A model generated the notes under the pieces. That model was not told where the DNA came from, did no database searches, and was given only the letters and a program-made list of their open reading frames with translations. A stretch of DNA of 64,000 nucleotides, taken from Micromonospora sp. WMMD1082 (GTDB lineage Bacteria; Actinomycetota; Actinomycetes; Mycobacteriales; Micromonosporaceae). A program made the position numbers and the translations under genes. The stretch is taken from positions 1,860,001 through 1,924,000 of the forward strand of contig NZ_JARUBM010000002.1 in assembly GCF_029626175.1 (NCBI RefSeq), read 5' to 3'. Of the stretch, positions 15,818-24,799 are shown in pieces. How positions within the stretch are numbered: the stretch's first letter is position 1; the number at the start of each line of letters is the position of its first letter.

Positions 15818-18333
15818 CCGGCGGCAACGTGGTCGTCATCGGCAACGGGATGGTCGGCCAGCGGTTCGTGGACGCGCTGCGGGACCGCGACCCCCGGGGG
15901 CGGTGGCGGGTCACCGTCCTCGCCGAGGAGACCCGCCCGGCGTACGACCGGGTGCGGTTGTCCGCGTACTTCGACGGGGCCGACGCCGAGGAGCTGAGCC
16001 TGCACACCCCGCACGACGGGGTCGAGTTGCGCCTCGGCGAGCTGGCCACCGGCGTGGACCGGGCCCGCCGGGTGGTCACCACGGCCGCCGGTGAGCACCC
16101 GTACGACGTCCTGGTGCTCGCCACCGGGTCGTACCCCTTCGTGCCGCCGGTGGACGGCGCGGACCTGCCCGGTGTCTTCGTCTACCGGACCCTGGACGAC
16201 CTCGCCGCGATCCGTGGGTACGCGCACGGCCGCCGCACCGGCGCGGTGATCGGCGGCGGCCTGCTCGGCCTGGAGGCGGCGAACGCGCTGCGCCTGCTCG
16301 GGCTGGCCACCAGCGTGGTGGAGTTCGCCCCGCGACTGATGCCGGCGCAGGTGGACACCGCGGGTGGCGCGATGCTCCGCCGCTACGTCGAGGAACTGGA
16401 CGTCGCCTGCCACCTCGGGGTGGCCACCACCGCGCTGCGTCCCGGCCCGGACGGCGCCGTGGCCGCCCTGGCGCTGGCCGACGGCGTGGTGCTCGACGCC
16501 GACCTGGTGGTGGTGGCGGCCGGCATCCGCCCCCGCGACGAACTGGCCCGGGCGGCCGGGCTGGAACTCGGTCCGCGCGGCGGTGTGCTGGTCGACGACA
16601 CCTGCCGGACGGCGGACGAACGGATCTACGCGGTCGGCGAGTGCGCGGCCGTCGACGGCACCTGCTACGGCCTGGTCGCCCCCGGCTACGCGATGGCCGA
16701 GGTGGTGGCCGACCGGCTGGCCGGCGGGGCGGCCACCTTCCCCGGCGCGGACACCGCCACCAAGCTGAAGCTGCTCGGCGTCGACGTGGCCTCGTTCGGC
16801 GACGCGCACGGCACCACCCCGGGCTGCCTGGACGTGACGTGGACCGATCCGGCCGCCCGGGTCTACGCGAAGCTGGTCCTCTCCGACGACGCGACGACGC
16901 TGCTCGGCGGGATGCTGGTCGGCGACGCCGCCGCGTACCCGACCCTGCGGGCCAGCGTGGGCGGACCGCTGCCGGCGGCGCCGCTGGCGCTGCTCGCCGG
17001 GGACGGCGCGGGTGCCACGGTCGGCACCCTGCCGGCGACCGCACAGGTCTGCTCCTGCAACGCGGTCACCCGGGCGGACATCGACACGGCGATCGCCGGC
17101 GGCTGCGCCGACGTGCCCGCCCTGAAGGCGTGCACGCGGGCCGGGACCAGCTGCGGCTCGTGCGTGCCGATGCTGAAGCAGTTGCTCGACGCGGCCGGCG
17201 TCACCCAGTCGACGGCGCTCTGCGAACACTTCGACGTCAGCCGCCAGGAGCTGTTCGACATCATCCGGGTACGCGGCATCCGGACGTTCTCCCGGCTGAT
17301 CGCCGAGCACGGCCGGGGGCGGGGCTGCGACATCTGCAAGCCGGTCGTCGCCTCGATCCTGGCCTCCCTCGGCAACGGCCACATCCTCGACGGCGAGCAG
17401 GCCTCGTTGCAGGACACCAACGACCACTTCCTGGCGAACCTGCAACGCGACGGCAGCTACTCGGTGGTGCCCCGGATCCCCGGCGGGGAGATCACCCCGG
17501 AGAAGCTGATCGTCATCGGCGAGGTGGCCCGGGACTTCAACCTCTACACGAAGATCACCGGCGGCCAACGGATCGATCTGTTCGGCGCCCGGGTCGATCA
17601 GCTGCCGCAGATCTGGCGCCGGCTGGTGGACGCCGGGTTCGAGTCCGGGCACGCGTACGGCAAGGCGTTGCGCACGGTGAAGTCCTGCGTCGGTGCCACC
17701 TGGTGCCGCTACGGGGTGCAGGACTCGGTCGGCCTCGCCGTCGCCCTGGAGCTGCGCTACCGGGGGCTCCGCGCCCCACACAAGATCAAGTCGGCGGTCT
17801 CCGGCTGTGCCCGGGAGTGCGCCGAGGCCCGGAGCAAGGACTTCGGCGTCATCGCCACCGACACCGGCTGGAACCTCTACGTCGGCGGCAACGGCGGCTT
17901 CCGGCCGCGCCACGCCGACCTGTTCGCCACCGACCTGTCCACGGAGGCGCTGATCCCGCTGATCGACAGGTTCCTGATGTACTACATCCGCACCGCCGAC
18001 CGGCTGCAACGCACCGCCGCCTGGATCGAGGCGATGGATGGCGGCCTCGACCACCTCCGGTCGGTGATCGTGGACGACTCGCTCGGCCTCTGCGCCGAAC
18101 TGGACGCCGCCATGGCGCGGCACGTCGCGTCCTACTCGGACGAGTGGCGCGACGTGCTCGACGACGCGGACCGGCTGCGGCGGTTCACCTCCTTCGTCAA
18201 CGCGCCGGAGGTGCCCGACCCGTCGATCACCTTCGTCACCGAACGCGGACAGCCGGTGCCCGTCGGCGGTCGGGCACCCACCCCGGACGGCCGCCAACCG
18301 GTCACGCTCGGCCTGCCGGAGGTGCGGCGATGA
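15814..18333 (+). CDS. nirB: Nitrite reductase (NADH) large subunit
   Basis: Six-electron reduction of nitrite to ammonium in the cytoplasm. 839 residues, the normal length. Order: FAD-binding domain (VVVIGNGMVGQRF), NAD-binding domain (VIGGGLLGLEAA), BFD-type [2Fe-2S] domain (CSCNAV ... CGSC), ferredoxin-like half domain, then the sirohaem/[4Fe-4S] domain. The sirohaem-cluster ligands are C625-x5-C631 (CVGATWC) and C665-x3-C669 (CARECA). It overlaps the preceding gene (ATGA) and the following nirD (ATGA), so the reductase subunits are translationally coupled. Confidence 0.97.
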   Translation: MTGGNVVVIGNGMVGQRFVDALRDRDPRGRWRVTVLAEETRPAYDRVRLSAYFDGADAEELSLHTPHDGVELRLGELATGVDRARRVVTTAAGEHPYDVLVLATGSYPFVPPVDGADLPGVFVYRTLDDLAAIRGYAHGRRTGAVIGGGLLGLEAANALRLLGLATSVVEFAPRLMPAQVDTAGGAMLRRYVEELDVACHLGVATTALRPGPDGAVAALALADGVVLDADLVVVAAGIRPRDELARAAGLELGPRGGVLVDDTCRTADERIYAVGECAAVDGTCYGLVAPGYAMAEVVADRLAGGAATFPGADTATKLKLLGVDVASFGDAHGTTPGCLDVTWTDPAARVYAKLVLSDDATTLLGGMLVGDAAAYPTLRASVGGPLPAAPLALLAGDGAGATVGTLPATAQVCSCNAVTRADIDTAIAGGCADVPALKACTRAGTSCGSCVPMLKQLLDAAGVTQSTALCEHFDVSRQELFDIIRVRGIRTFSRLIAEHGRGRGCDICKPVVASILASLGNGHILDGEQASLQDTNDHFLANLQRDGSYSVVPRIPGGEITPEKLIVIGEVARDFNLYTKITGGQRIDLFGARVDQLPQIWRRLVDAGFESGHAYGKALRTVKSCVGATWCRYGVQDSVGLAVALELRYRGLRAPHKIKSAVSGCARECAEARSKDFGVIATDTGWNLYVGGNGGFRPRHADLFATDLSTEALIPLIDRFLMYYIRTADRLQRTAAWIEAMDGGLDHLRSVIVDDSLGLCAELDAAMARHVASYSDEWRDVLDDADRLRRFTSFVNAPEVPDPSITFVTERGQPVPVGGRAPTPDGRQPVTLGLPEVRR

Positions 18334-18677
18334 CCACCGCGACGGCGCTGAGCTGGGTCACCGTCTGTCCGCTGGAGCGACTGGACCCGGACCGGGGCGT
18401 CGCCGCCCTCGTCTGCGGGGTGCAGGTGGCGCTCTTCCGGACCGCGGACGGGCTGTACGCGATCGACAACCGCGACCCGGTCGCCGGGGCGTACGTGCTC
18501 TCCCGCGGCATCGTGGGCAGCCGGGGCGGGATGCCGACCGTCGCTTCGCCGCTGCACAAGCAGGTGTACGACCTGCGCACGGGGGATTGTCTCGACCTGC
18601 CGGGGGTTTCCGTTGCCCGGCACCAGGTCCGTTGCCGGGACGGCATGGTCGAGGTGCGGCTGCGACAGGAGGGCTGA
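18330..18677 (+). CDS. nirD: Nitrite reductase (NADH) small subunit
   Basis: 115 residues with a Rieske-like beta fold that lacks the Cys/His cluster ligands, as is normal for NirD. Conserved features include the ALFRT strand, YAIDNRDPV and SPLHKQVYDL. It pairs with NirB. The ATG overlaps the nirB stop and its own stop overlaps the nnaR ATG (TGATG). Confidence 0.95.
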   Translation: MTTATALSWVTVCPLERLDPDRGVAALVCGVQVALFRTADGLYAIDNRDPVAGAYVLSRGIVGSRGGMPTVASPLHKQVYDLRTGDCLDLPGVSVARHQVRCRDGMVEVRLRQEG

Positions 18678-19765
18678 TGCGCGAGGAACTGGCCGGCTTC
18701 ACCATCGGGGTGACCGCCGACCGGCGGCGGGACGAACTCGCCGCGCTGCTCCAACGGCGCGGCGCCCGGGTGGTGCTCGCTCCCGCCCTGCGGATCGTGC
18801 CGCTCGCGGACGACACCGAACTGCGCGAGGCCACCCGCGCGTGTCTGGAGCGGCCACCGGACATCCTCATGGCCAACACCGGCATCGGCATGCGGGGGTG
18901 GCTGGAGGCCGCCGAGGGGTGGGGGCTGGCCGAACCACTACGCGGGGTGCTCAGCAGCGCGTACGTGGTGGCCCGGGGCCCCAAGGCGCGCGGTGCGATC
19001 CGCGCGGCCGGCCTGCACGACCAGTGGTCCCCCGCCTCGGAGAGCTGTGACGAGGTGGTCGAGCACCTGCGTCGCCGGGGCGTCTCCGGCCAGGTGATCG
19101 CCATGCAGTTGCACGGCGAACGGCAGCCGGAGTGCACCCGCGCGCTGGAGGACGCCGGGGCCACCGTCATCGAGATCCCGGTCTACCGCTGGGCGCCGCC
19201 GACCGATCCGGCGCCGCTGCACCGGCTGGTCGATCTGGTGGCCGGCCGGCTGGTGGACGCGGTCACCTTCACCTCGGCACCGGCAGCGGAGGCGCTGCTG
19301 CGGGCGGCCGGCGATCGCACGGAGGCGGTGCTGGACGCGTTGCGCGGTGACGTGCTGGCCAGTTGCGTCGGCCCGGTCACCGCGGAGCCGCTGGTCCGGC
19401 GCGGGGTGCCGGTGAGCGCGCCGAGCCGGGCCCGGCTGGGCGCGCTGGTCCGCACGATCGTCGACGAGTTGCCCCGGCGCACGGTCACCATCAAGGTCGC
19501 CGGGCACCTGCTCACCCTGCGGGGCCACGCGGCGGTGGTGGACGGGGAGCTGCGTCCGCTCGCGCCCGCGCCGATGGCGGTGCTGCGCGCCCTGGCCCAG
19601 ACGCCGGGGCGGGTGCTATCGCGTACCGCCCTGCTGCGCACCCTGCCGCGCGGCGCCGACGAGCACGCCGTGGAGATGGCGGTGGCCCGGCTGCGGGCCG
19701 GCCTGAAGGCCCCGCGCGTGGTGCAGACGGTGGTCAAGCGCGGTTACCGCCTCCGCATCGACTGA
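18677..19765 (+). CDS. nnaR: HemD-like domain fused to OmpR-type winged helix; nitrate/nitrite assimilation regulator
   Basis: 362 residues. Residues about 1-260 form a uroporphyrinogen-III synthase-like domain. Residues about 275-362 form a winged helix-turn-helix of the response-regulator C-terminal type (SRTALLRTLPRGADEHAVEMAVARLR, then VVKRGYRLRI), without a receiver domain. This architecture and its place at the end of a nir operon match NnaR of Streptomyces and Mycobacterium, which works with GlnR to activate nitrate/nitrite genes. The HemD-like part may sense a tetrapyrrole such as sirohaem precursor; that is inference. Residual synthase activity cannot be excluded. Confidence 0.88.
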   Translation: MREELAGFTIGVTADRRRDELAALLQRRGARVVLAPALRIVPLADDTELREATRACLERPPDILMANTGIGMRGWLEAAEGWGLAEPLRGVLSSAYVVARGPKARGAIRAAGLHDQWSPASESCDEVVEHLRRRGVSGQVIAMQLHGERQPECTRALEDAGATVIEIPVYRWAPPTDPAPLHRLVDLVAGRLVDAVTFTSAPAAEALLRAAGDRTEAVLDALRGDVLASCVGPVTAEPLVRRGVPVSAPSRARLGALVRTIVDELPRRTVTIKVAGHLLTLRGHAAVVDGELRPLAPAPMAVLRALAQTPGRVLSRTALLRTLPRGADEHAVEMAVARLRAGLKAPRVVQTVVKRGYRLRID

Positions 19766-19767
19766 GC

Positions 19768-19797
19768 CCCGCCGGCGGCCGGAGCCGGGCCGGCGGG
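19768..19797. terminator. Convergent hairpin between nnaR and the conservon
   Basis: CCCGCCGGC (19768-19776) and GCCGGCGGG (19789-19797) form a perfect 9-bp stem with a 12-base loop, directly after the nnaR stop and before the cvnD stop on the other strand. Probably a shared terminator. Confidence 0.7.
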
Positions 19798-19819
19798 ACG
19801 CCGTCGATGACGCGGTCGC

Positions 19820-20443
19820 TCAGCCGACCGGGGTCGGAAAGCCCCGGTCGTGCTCGGCCTGCAGTCGCGCCATGGCGTGCTCGACAACGGTCGTCAGGAC
19901 CCGCTTGACCGACTGCCGCTGCCGGGCGTCGGTCATCACCAGCGGCACGTCCGGTGAGATGGCCAGCGCCTCCCGCACCTCGTCCAGCTCGTACTGCGGC
20001 GCGCCGTCGAACCGGTTGAGCGCGACCACGTACGGCAGGTTGCGGTTCTCGAAGTAGTCCAGCGGGGCGAACGCGTCGGAGATCCGGCGGGTGTCCACCA
20101 GGACGGCGGCGCCCACCGCACCTCGGATGATCTCGTCCCACATGAACCAGAACCGGGTCTGCCCGGGTGTACCGAAGAGGTACAGGATCAGATCCTGCGC
20201 CATGGTGATCCGGCCGAAGTCCATGGCGACCGTGGTGGTCTCCTTGCCCGGCACCTTGGACGGGTCGTCGATACCGACGCCCGCCGCGGTCATCACCGCC
20301 TCGGTGGTCAGCGGTGTGATCTCGGAGATCGCACCGACCAGCGTGGTCTTGCCGACACCGAAGCCACCCGCGACGACGATCTTCGCGGAGATGATTCCCC
20401 GGCTCTGGCGGGCCCCGGCGGGGTCATAGCTCGCGAAGTCCAC
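19820..20443 (-). CDS. cvnD: CvnD-type small GTP-binding protein of a conservon
   Basis: 207 residues. The P-loop GGFGVGKTT lies at about residues 26-34, a G3-like GTPGQ follows, and NRFD replaces the canonical NKxD guanine-specificity motif. This is the Ras-like GTPase component of actinobacterial conservons, which together form a membrane-associated complex resembling eukaryotic G-protein systems. It is last in the cvnA-B-C-D operon, and its start overlaps the cvnC end by 20 bases. The signal output in this organism is unknown. Confidence 0.92.
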   Translation of the reverse strand: MDFASYDPAGARQSRGIISAKIVVAGGFGVGKTTLVGAISEITPLTTEAVMTAAGVGIDDPSKVPGKETTTVAMDFGRITMAQDLILYLFGTPGQTRFWFMWDEIIRGAVGAAVLVDTRRISDAFAPLDYFENRNLPYVVALNRFDGAPQYELDEVREALAISPDVPLVMTDARQRQSVKRVLTTVVEHAMARLQAEHDRGFPTPVG

Positions 20444-20786
20444 TCAGCACCCTTCCCAGCATTTCCATCCGCTCCTCGAAACCTGTGGCGGGAGCGGCCG
20501 TCTGTAGCGTCAAGAGGCCCTCGGCCACCATGTCGGCGACCAGCACCCGGGCGACACCCAGCGGCAACCGGGTGTACGCGGCAATCTCCGCCAGGGACTC
20601 AGCCCGGCCCTCGCAGACCATGGCGATGCGATGCTTGTCGTGCCCGGCGAATCGTGACTCGGCGATCTGGGTGGGACTGGCCACCAGCACCGCCTCCAGG
20701 GCGATGTCCTGCAGCGGCTCGGTCCGGCCCCGGGTGACCGCGTACGGCCGGACCAGCGCACCACGTGGGTCACGCCGCTCTGCCAT
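20424..20786 (-). CDS. cvnC: CvnC-type DUF742 protein of a conservon
   Basis: 120 residues. Conserved DUF742 features are LVRPYAVTRGRT near the start, then YTRLPLGVARVLVADMVAEGLL, which looks like a winged-helix segment. DUF742 proteins are always found with roadblock and GTPase partners in conservons. The exact molecular role is not established. Read 43 bases after cvnB and overlapping cvnD, so it belongs to one operon. Confidence 0.92.
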   Translation of the reverse strand: MAERRDPRGALVRPYAVTRGRTEPLQDIALEAVLVASPTQIAESRFAGHDKHRIAMVCEGRAESLAEIAAYTRLPLGVARVLVADMVAEGLLTLQTAAPATGFEERMEMLGRVLSGLREL

Positions 20787-20829
20787 CCGCGATCACCTCC
20801 TCCACCATCCGCCGGTCGCGCCGCACCCG

Positions 20830-21237
20830 TTACGACCGCACCGCGTCCCGGGGCAGCGGTACCAGCGCCGCTCCGACCCGCTCCACCAGCAGCGCCATCT
20901 CGTAGCCCACCTGGCCGACGTCGCAACTGCGCGCCGCCAGCACCGCCATCGACGATCCGTCGCTGATGGACATCAGGAACAGATAGCCGCTGTCCATCTC
21001 GATGACTGTCTGCAGCACTCCGCCGGCGCTGAACATCCGCGCGGCACCCTCGGTCAGGCTGACCACACCGGAGGTGATCGCGGCGAGCTGATCCGCCCGG
21101 TCCGCGGGCAGGTCGCGGGAGGAGGCGAGCAGCAGCCCGTCCGCGGACACCGCCACCACGTGGGCGATGCCCGCCACGCTGTCGGCGAAGTTGCTGAGCA
21201 GCCAACCCATGTCCTGCATGGCCGCTGGCCTGTTCAT
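20830..21237 (-). CDS. cvnB: CvnB-type roadblock/LC7 domain protein of a conservon
   Basis: 135 residues, a single roadblock/LC7 domain (VAGIAHVVAVSADGLLLASS, then QTVIEMDSGYLFLMSISDGSSMAVLA). Such proteins dimerise and act as regulators or scaffolds for the partner small GTPase, here CvnD. The ATG overlaps the cvnA stop as ATGA. Confidence 0.93.
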   Translation of the reverse strand: MNRPAAMQDMGWLLSNFADSVAGIAHVVAVSADGLLLASSRDLPADRADQLAAITSGVVSLTEGAARMFSAGGVLQTVIEMDSGYLFLMSISDGSSMAVLAARSCDVGQVGYEMALLVERVGAALVPLPRDAVRS

Positions 21238-24200
21238 CGGCTCGTCTCCTTGGTCGAGGTGCTGGTGTGGGTCCCGCCGGCCGTCCGCCCGCGCTGGACG
21301 CCGCGGTGGTAGGCCGAGAGCAGACCGCGTACTTCGTCCGGGGTCCGGCGGCTGTGCTCACGCCCGGTGCGTGGCTGGATGCCGCCGGGCACGAGTTGTG
21401 CCTGGGGCACCCGCTTCGGCAGGCCGGACCGGGTCGTACCGGCGGGGGTGGGCTCGGCCGCACGGCTGGCTCGCGACCACCCCTCGTCGGCCGCCGTCCG
21501 CCAGGCGTCATCCTCCGAGCGGCCCGCCTCGGGCGGCGCGGACGGTGATGGCGCGGCCGGCGGTGGAGCGGCCGGTGGTGGAGCGGCCGACACCGGCGGC
21601 GCGCCCACCGGCGGACCGGCCGTCACGGTGGACGACGACGCAGTGTACGACGGTGGCGGCGGCGCTGGCGTCCCGGTCGCCGCCGCGCCCGGCGTACGGG
21701 TCGGCAACGGGCTCCGCCCCCGGGTCGGCTCGACGACGGGCGCCGGTGGGCCGGCGGTCGGCTGCGGGACCGGCTCGTCGAACTGCGGTCGGCTGAAGAT
21801 GGCGGTCACGTCGTTGCCGTGCGACCGGAACCAGACGGCCTCCATCTCCCGGAAGATCGGCGCCTCGGCGGCCGGCTCGGGGGGGACGGTGATCGGCGCG
21901 GCCGCGGGTGGGGCGGTGGCGGCCAGGCTGGCACCCAGACCGCGGAAGCCGGAGTTGTCGACGCTCACGCCGCCGGAACTCGGCCCACCCTGCGGGGCGA
22001 AGCCCGCCGGCGCACTGACCGCGGCTCCCGCGACCGGTCCCACCGGCAGCCCGGCCGAGGCCGGCTCGGGGTGGCCACCGGCCCGGCGGGTCGGCAGCGG
22101 ATCGAGGGTGGGCTGGGCGGCCGTCGGCGTTCCGGCGTTGAATCCGCCGGCGAAGGCCGGTGGCGGCGTACGGACCGGCGGCGGGTTGTCGGGGGCCGGC
22201 TCCGTGGCCGGCCAGGGCACCGAGGAGGAGGGCGCGCCGTTGTTGCGCCACCGGTCGACCAGGGTCGTGGTGGTGCCGCGGCCGGCCCCGTTGGCGGAGT
22301 CACCGAGACCGGCCGGCGACAGCGGAGGCTGCTCGACCGCGAGCGGCTGCCGCGGCCGGGTGATCGCCTGGTCGCGGCCCCGGAGGCTGGGTAGCACCAC
22401 GGTGGCGGCGGGCAGGGTGACCTGTGCGACGGTGCCACCCTCGACGTTGCGGCGCAGCTCGACCCGGATCCCGTAGCGGGCCGCCAGCCGGCTGACCACC
22501 GCGAGACCCATCAGGCGGAAGGCCGCGACGTCCACGGCGGACGGCCCCGCGAGCCGCAGGTTGAGCGAGTCCAGCTGCTCGTCGGTGAGGCCGAGACCCC
22601 GATCCTCGATCTGGATGAGCACGTAGTCCCGGATCCGCCGCCCGTCGGCGACCACGGTGGTGTTCGGCGGCGAGAAGCGGGTGGCATTGTCCAGCAGCTC
22701 GGCCACCAGCCGCACCACGTCGTTGACCGCGTGGGCCGCCACGGACACGTCGGTGTCGACCGTGCCGAACTCGATCCGGTTGTAGAGCTCCACCTCGGAC
22801 TGCGCGGCCCGCAGCACGTCCACCAGCAGCGCGTCGTCGCGGCGCGGCACGGCCGAGTCCGCCCCGGCCAGCACGAGCAGGTTCTCGTCGTTGCGGCGCA
22901 TTCGGGTCGCGAGGTGGTCCAGCTCGAACAGCTGGGCGAGCCGCTTCGGGTCCTCCTCGCCCCGCTCGATCGCGTCGAGTTCACCGATCATGCGGTCGAC
23001 CAGGGTCTGACTGCGGCGGGCCAGGTTCAGGAACATCGCCGAGACGCTGGTCCGCAGGGCCGCCTGCTCGGCGGCGACCCGGACCGCCTCCCGGTGCACG
23101 ACGTTGAACGCCAGTGCCACCTGGCCCACCTCGTCGCGGTTGGTGAGCTGGATCGGATCCCGTACCTCGCGGACGATCTCGTCGACGCTGCCGTCGCTGA
23201 CGTTGCCCATCCCCTGCAACCGGCGCACCGCCTCGGGCAGGTCGCGGTTGGCCACCGAGAGCGCGCCCTCCCGCAGCCGGCGCAGCGAGTGGTTCAGCGA
23301 GCGGGCCAGCACCACGGCCAGGGTCACCGCGATGATCAGAGTGAGCAGCACCAGCGTCGACTCGATGACGGCCTGCCGGATCACGTCCGAGCGGGCCTGC
23401 TCGGCCTGGGCGAGCAGGCGGTTCTGCAGCTCGACCTCGGCCCACCGCATCAGCTCGTTCACCGCGCCGATCGACGCGGTGGCCTCCTGCGCGGTGAACG
23501 GCGCGCGCTGGTTCACCGACCGGCTGATGTCGGTGGCGATCCGGTCGGCGAGCACCACCGCGTCGCCGGAGACGGTGGTGTCGACCAGCGCGCGCTGCAC
23601 CGGGTCGGCGGCCAGCGAGAAGGCCACCAGGGCCTCCTGCTGCCCGGTGAGGGTGGCCACGAAGGCCGAGAACAGCTCGTTGTCCAGCCGGCCGGCACTC
23701 AGTGCCGTGAAGGCCACCGCCTCTTCCTCGGCGACGGCCGCCTTCGCGCGGGCGAAGGCGGCGACCGCCCGCCGGCTGTCACCGAGTTGCTCGTCGCCGG
23801 GCAGCTGGGCCAACCCGTCGCCGTACCCGACCAGGTCGTTCAGCACCACGCCGTAGCGCAGCACCGCCTCGGCGACCTCCATCTGCTGGCGGTCGAGCAC
23901 CTCCTGCCGGGTGCCGTCGAGGGTGTCCAGGTGCGCGTCGATGGCCGCGAGTCGGTCGCGGACCGCGGCGGGGGCCTCGCCGACCCGGTTGCGCTCCGCG
24001 CGGTACTCGTCGATCCGCTGCTGGGTCTGCCGGACCCGGAGGTTGTACGCGTCGGCCTGCCGCTGCGGCGCGGCGAGGTAGGCCGCCGCCGCCATCCGTT
24101 CGGCGTGCAGGTCGTTGGTCAGCGCGGCGACGTCGATGGAGAGCGCGGTGAGCGACCGGGCCTGGGTGGCGTCGTAGGCACCCTCACCGACCGAGATCAG

Positions 24201-24356
24201 ACGTACCGTGGCCAGCGCGATGACCGCCGCGACCGGAACGACCAGGATCAGCGCCAGCTTGGACCGGATCCGGGCATCACGCAGCCGGGGCAGCCCGCCA
24301 GGTCGCTTCTGCACAGCGTCGCCGCTGGCGGGCAGGGTCGTCGGTCCGGTGCTCAC
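21234..24356 (-). CDS. cvnA: CvnA-type sensor kinase-like protein with NIT sensor domain
   Basis: 1040 residues from the GTG at 24356, which follows GGAGG by seven bases. A first membrane helix (about 34-56) leads into an extracytoplasmic all-helical NIT domain, recognisable from ALTNDLHAERMAAAAYL. A second membrane helix (STLVLLTLIIAVTLAVVLA), a HAMP-like linker, a dimerisation segment with LDHLATRMRR, and an HATPase domain with N-box ELLDNATRFSPP (near residue 552) follow. The last ~350 residues are proline/alanine-rich and low in complexity. It heads the conservon operon. NIT domains were named for nitrate/nitrite sensing, notable because the nitrate cluster is adjacent; the real ligand is not known. 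Confidence 0.9.
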   Translation of the reverse strand: MSTGPTTLPASGDAVQKRPGGLPRLRDARIRSKLALILVVPVAAVIALATVRLISVGEGAYDATQARSLTALSIDVAALTNDLHAERMAAAAYLAAPQRQADAYNLRVRQTQQRIDEYRAERNRVGEAPAAVRDRLAAIDAHLDTLDGTRQEVLDRQQMEVAEAVLRYGVVLNDLVGYGDGLAQLPGDEQLGDSRRAVAAFARAKAAVAEEEAVAFTALSAGRLDNELFSAFVATLTGQQEALVAFSLAADPVQRALVDTTVSGDAVVLADRIATDISRSVNQRAPFTAQEATASIGAVNELMRWAEVELQNRLLAQAEQARSDVIRQAVIESTLVLLTLIIAVTLAVVLARSLNHSLRRLREGALSVANRDLPEAVRRLQGMGNVSDGSVDEIVREVRDPIQLTNRDEVGQVALAFNVVHREAVRVAAEQAALRTSVSAMFLNLARRSQTLVDRMIGELDAIERGEEDPKRLAQLFELDHLATRMRRNDENLLVLAGADSAVPRRDDALLVDVLRAAQSEVELYNRIEFGTVDTDVSVAAHAVNDVVRLVAELLDNATRFSPPNTTVVADGRRIRDYVLIQIEDRGLGLTDEQLDSLNLRLAGPSAVDVAAFRLMGLAVVSRLAARYGIRVELRRNVEGGTVAQVTLPAATVVLPSLRGRDQAITRPRQPLAVEQPPLSPAGLGDSANGAGRGTTTTLVDRWRNNGAPSSSVPWPATEPAPDNPPPVRTPPPAFAGGFNAGTPTAAQPTLDPLPTRRAGGHPEPASAGLPVGPVAGAAVSAPAGFAPQGGPSSGGVSVDNSGFRGLGASLAATAPPAAAPITVPPEPAAEAPIFREMEAVWFRSHGNDVTAIFSRPQFDEPVPQPTAGPPAPVVEPTRGRSPLPTRTPGAAATGTPAPPPPSYTASSSTVTAGPPVGAPPVSAAPPPAAPPPAAPSPSAPPEAGRSEDDAWRTAADEGWSRASRAAEPTPAGTTRSGLPKRVPQAQLVPGGIQPRTGREHSRRTPDEVRGLLSAYHRGVQRGRTAGGTHTSTSTKETSR

Positions 24357-24799
24357 GACATCGCCTCCGTCGTATTCTTCACGCCTGCCCCGTCGACCCG
24401 TACGCGAGGCGACGGTCGGCGCCACGCACGGCACGGCCGCGATTTCATCAGACGAGATCGTGTTTGGGAAGCCGCAGGAGGGCAGGAAACGGTCGGACGG
24501 CACGCATCCCGTGATCCGGTCAACTGATACCTACATTTCCACAACGCCCTGAACAGGGCGTGTGACTCCAGAGTGGTCAGACGTGTCGCCACAGTAAGCA
24601 TTTGAAAACATCTGGTTACACCAACATGTGGGATTGCAGTCCCGAAACGGCTCCGGTTACTCCGCTTGACCACAGCGCCCAGCATTGGCAAGGTTTTGCA
24701 GGCTCCGCGCACACGGTACGGCAGAGCCGTCTCATTATCCACATAGGACGGTCGTACCACCGGCGACCGGGGCATCCGCGCCGCATCAGGAGGACAGAG
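24357..24799. other. Divergent intergenic region between cvnA and a lipoprotein gene (443 bp)
   Basis: No convincing gene. It holds a perfect 8-bp inverted repeat ACGCCCTG-AA-CAGGGCGT at 24544-24561, about 190 bases before cvnA, which could be an operator or hairpin. For the rightward gene, TTGACC (24666-24671) and CAAGGT (24689-24694), 17 bases apart, form a weak promoter candidate. The DNA here is noticeably less GC-rich than the surrounding genes. Confidence 0.6.

Noticed and set aside
14369..18333. Possibility that the FAD gene and nirB are one frameshifted or split gene
   Set aside because: Each has a complete set of N-terminal FAD motifs and its own C-terminal or catalytic domains, and they join by a normal ATGA overlap.
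18677..19765. Annotation as plain uroporphyrinogen-III synthase
   Set aside because: The C-terminal winged helix and the nir operon position fit NnaR. A biosynthetic hemD would be expected with hemC or hemB, which are absent here.
22731..24527. Long plus-strand frame opposite cvnA
   Set aside because: Low-quality composition and no motifs. The minus strand encodes a complete kinase-like protein with all expected domains.
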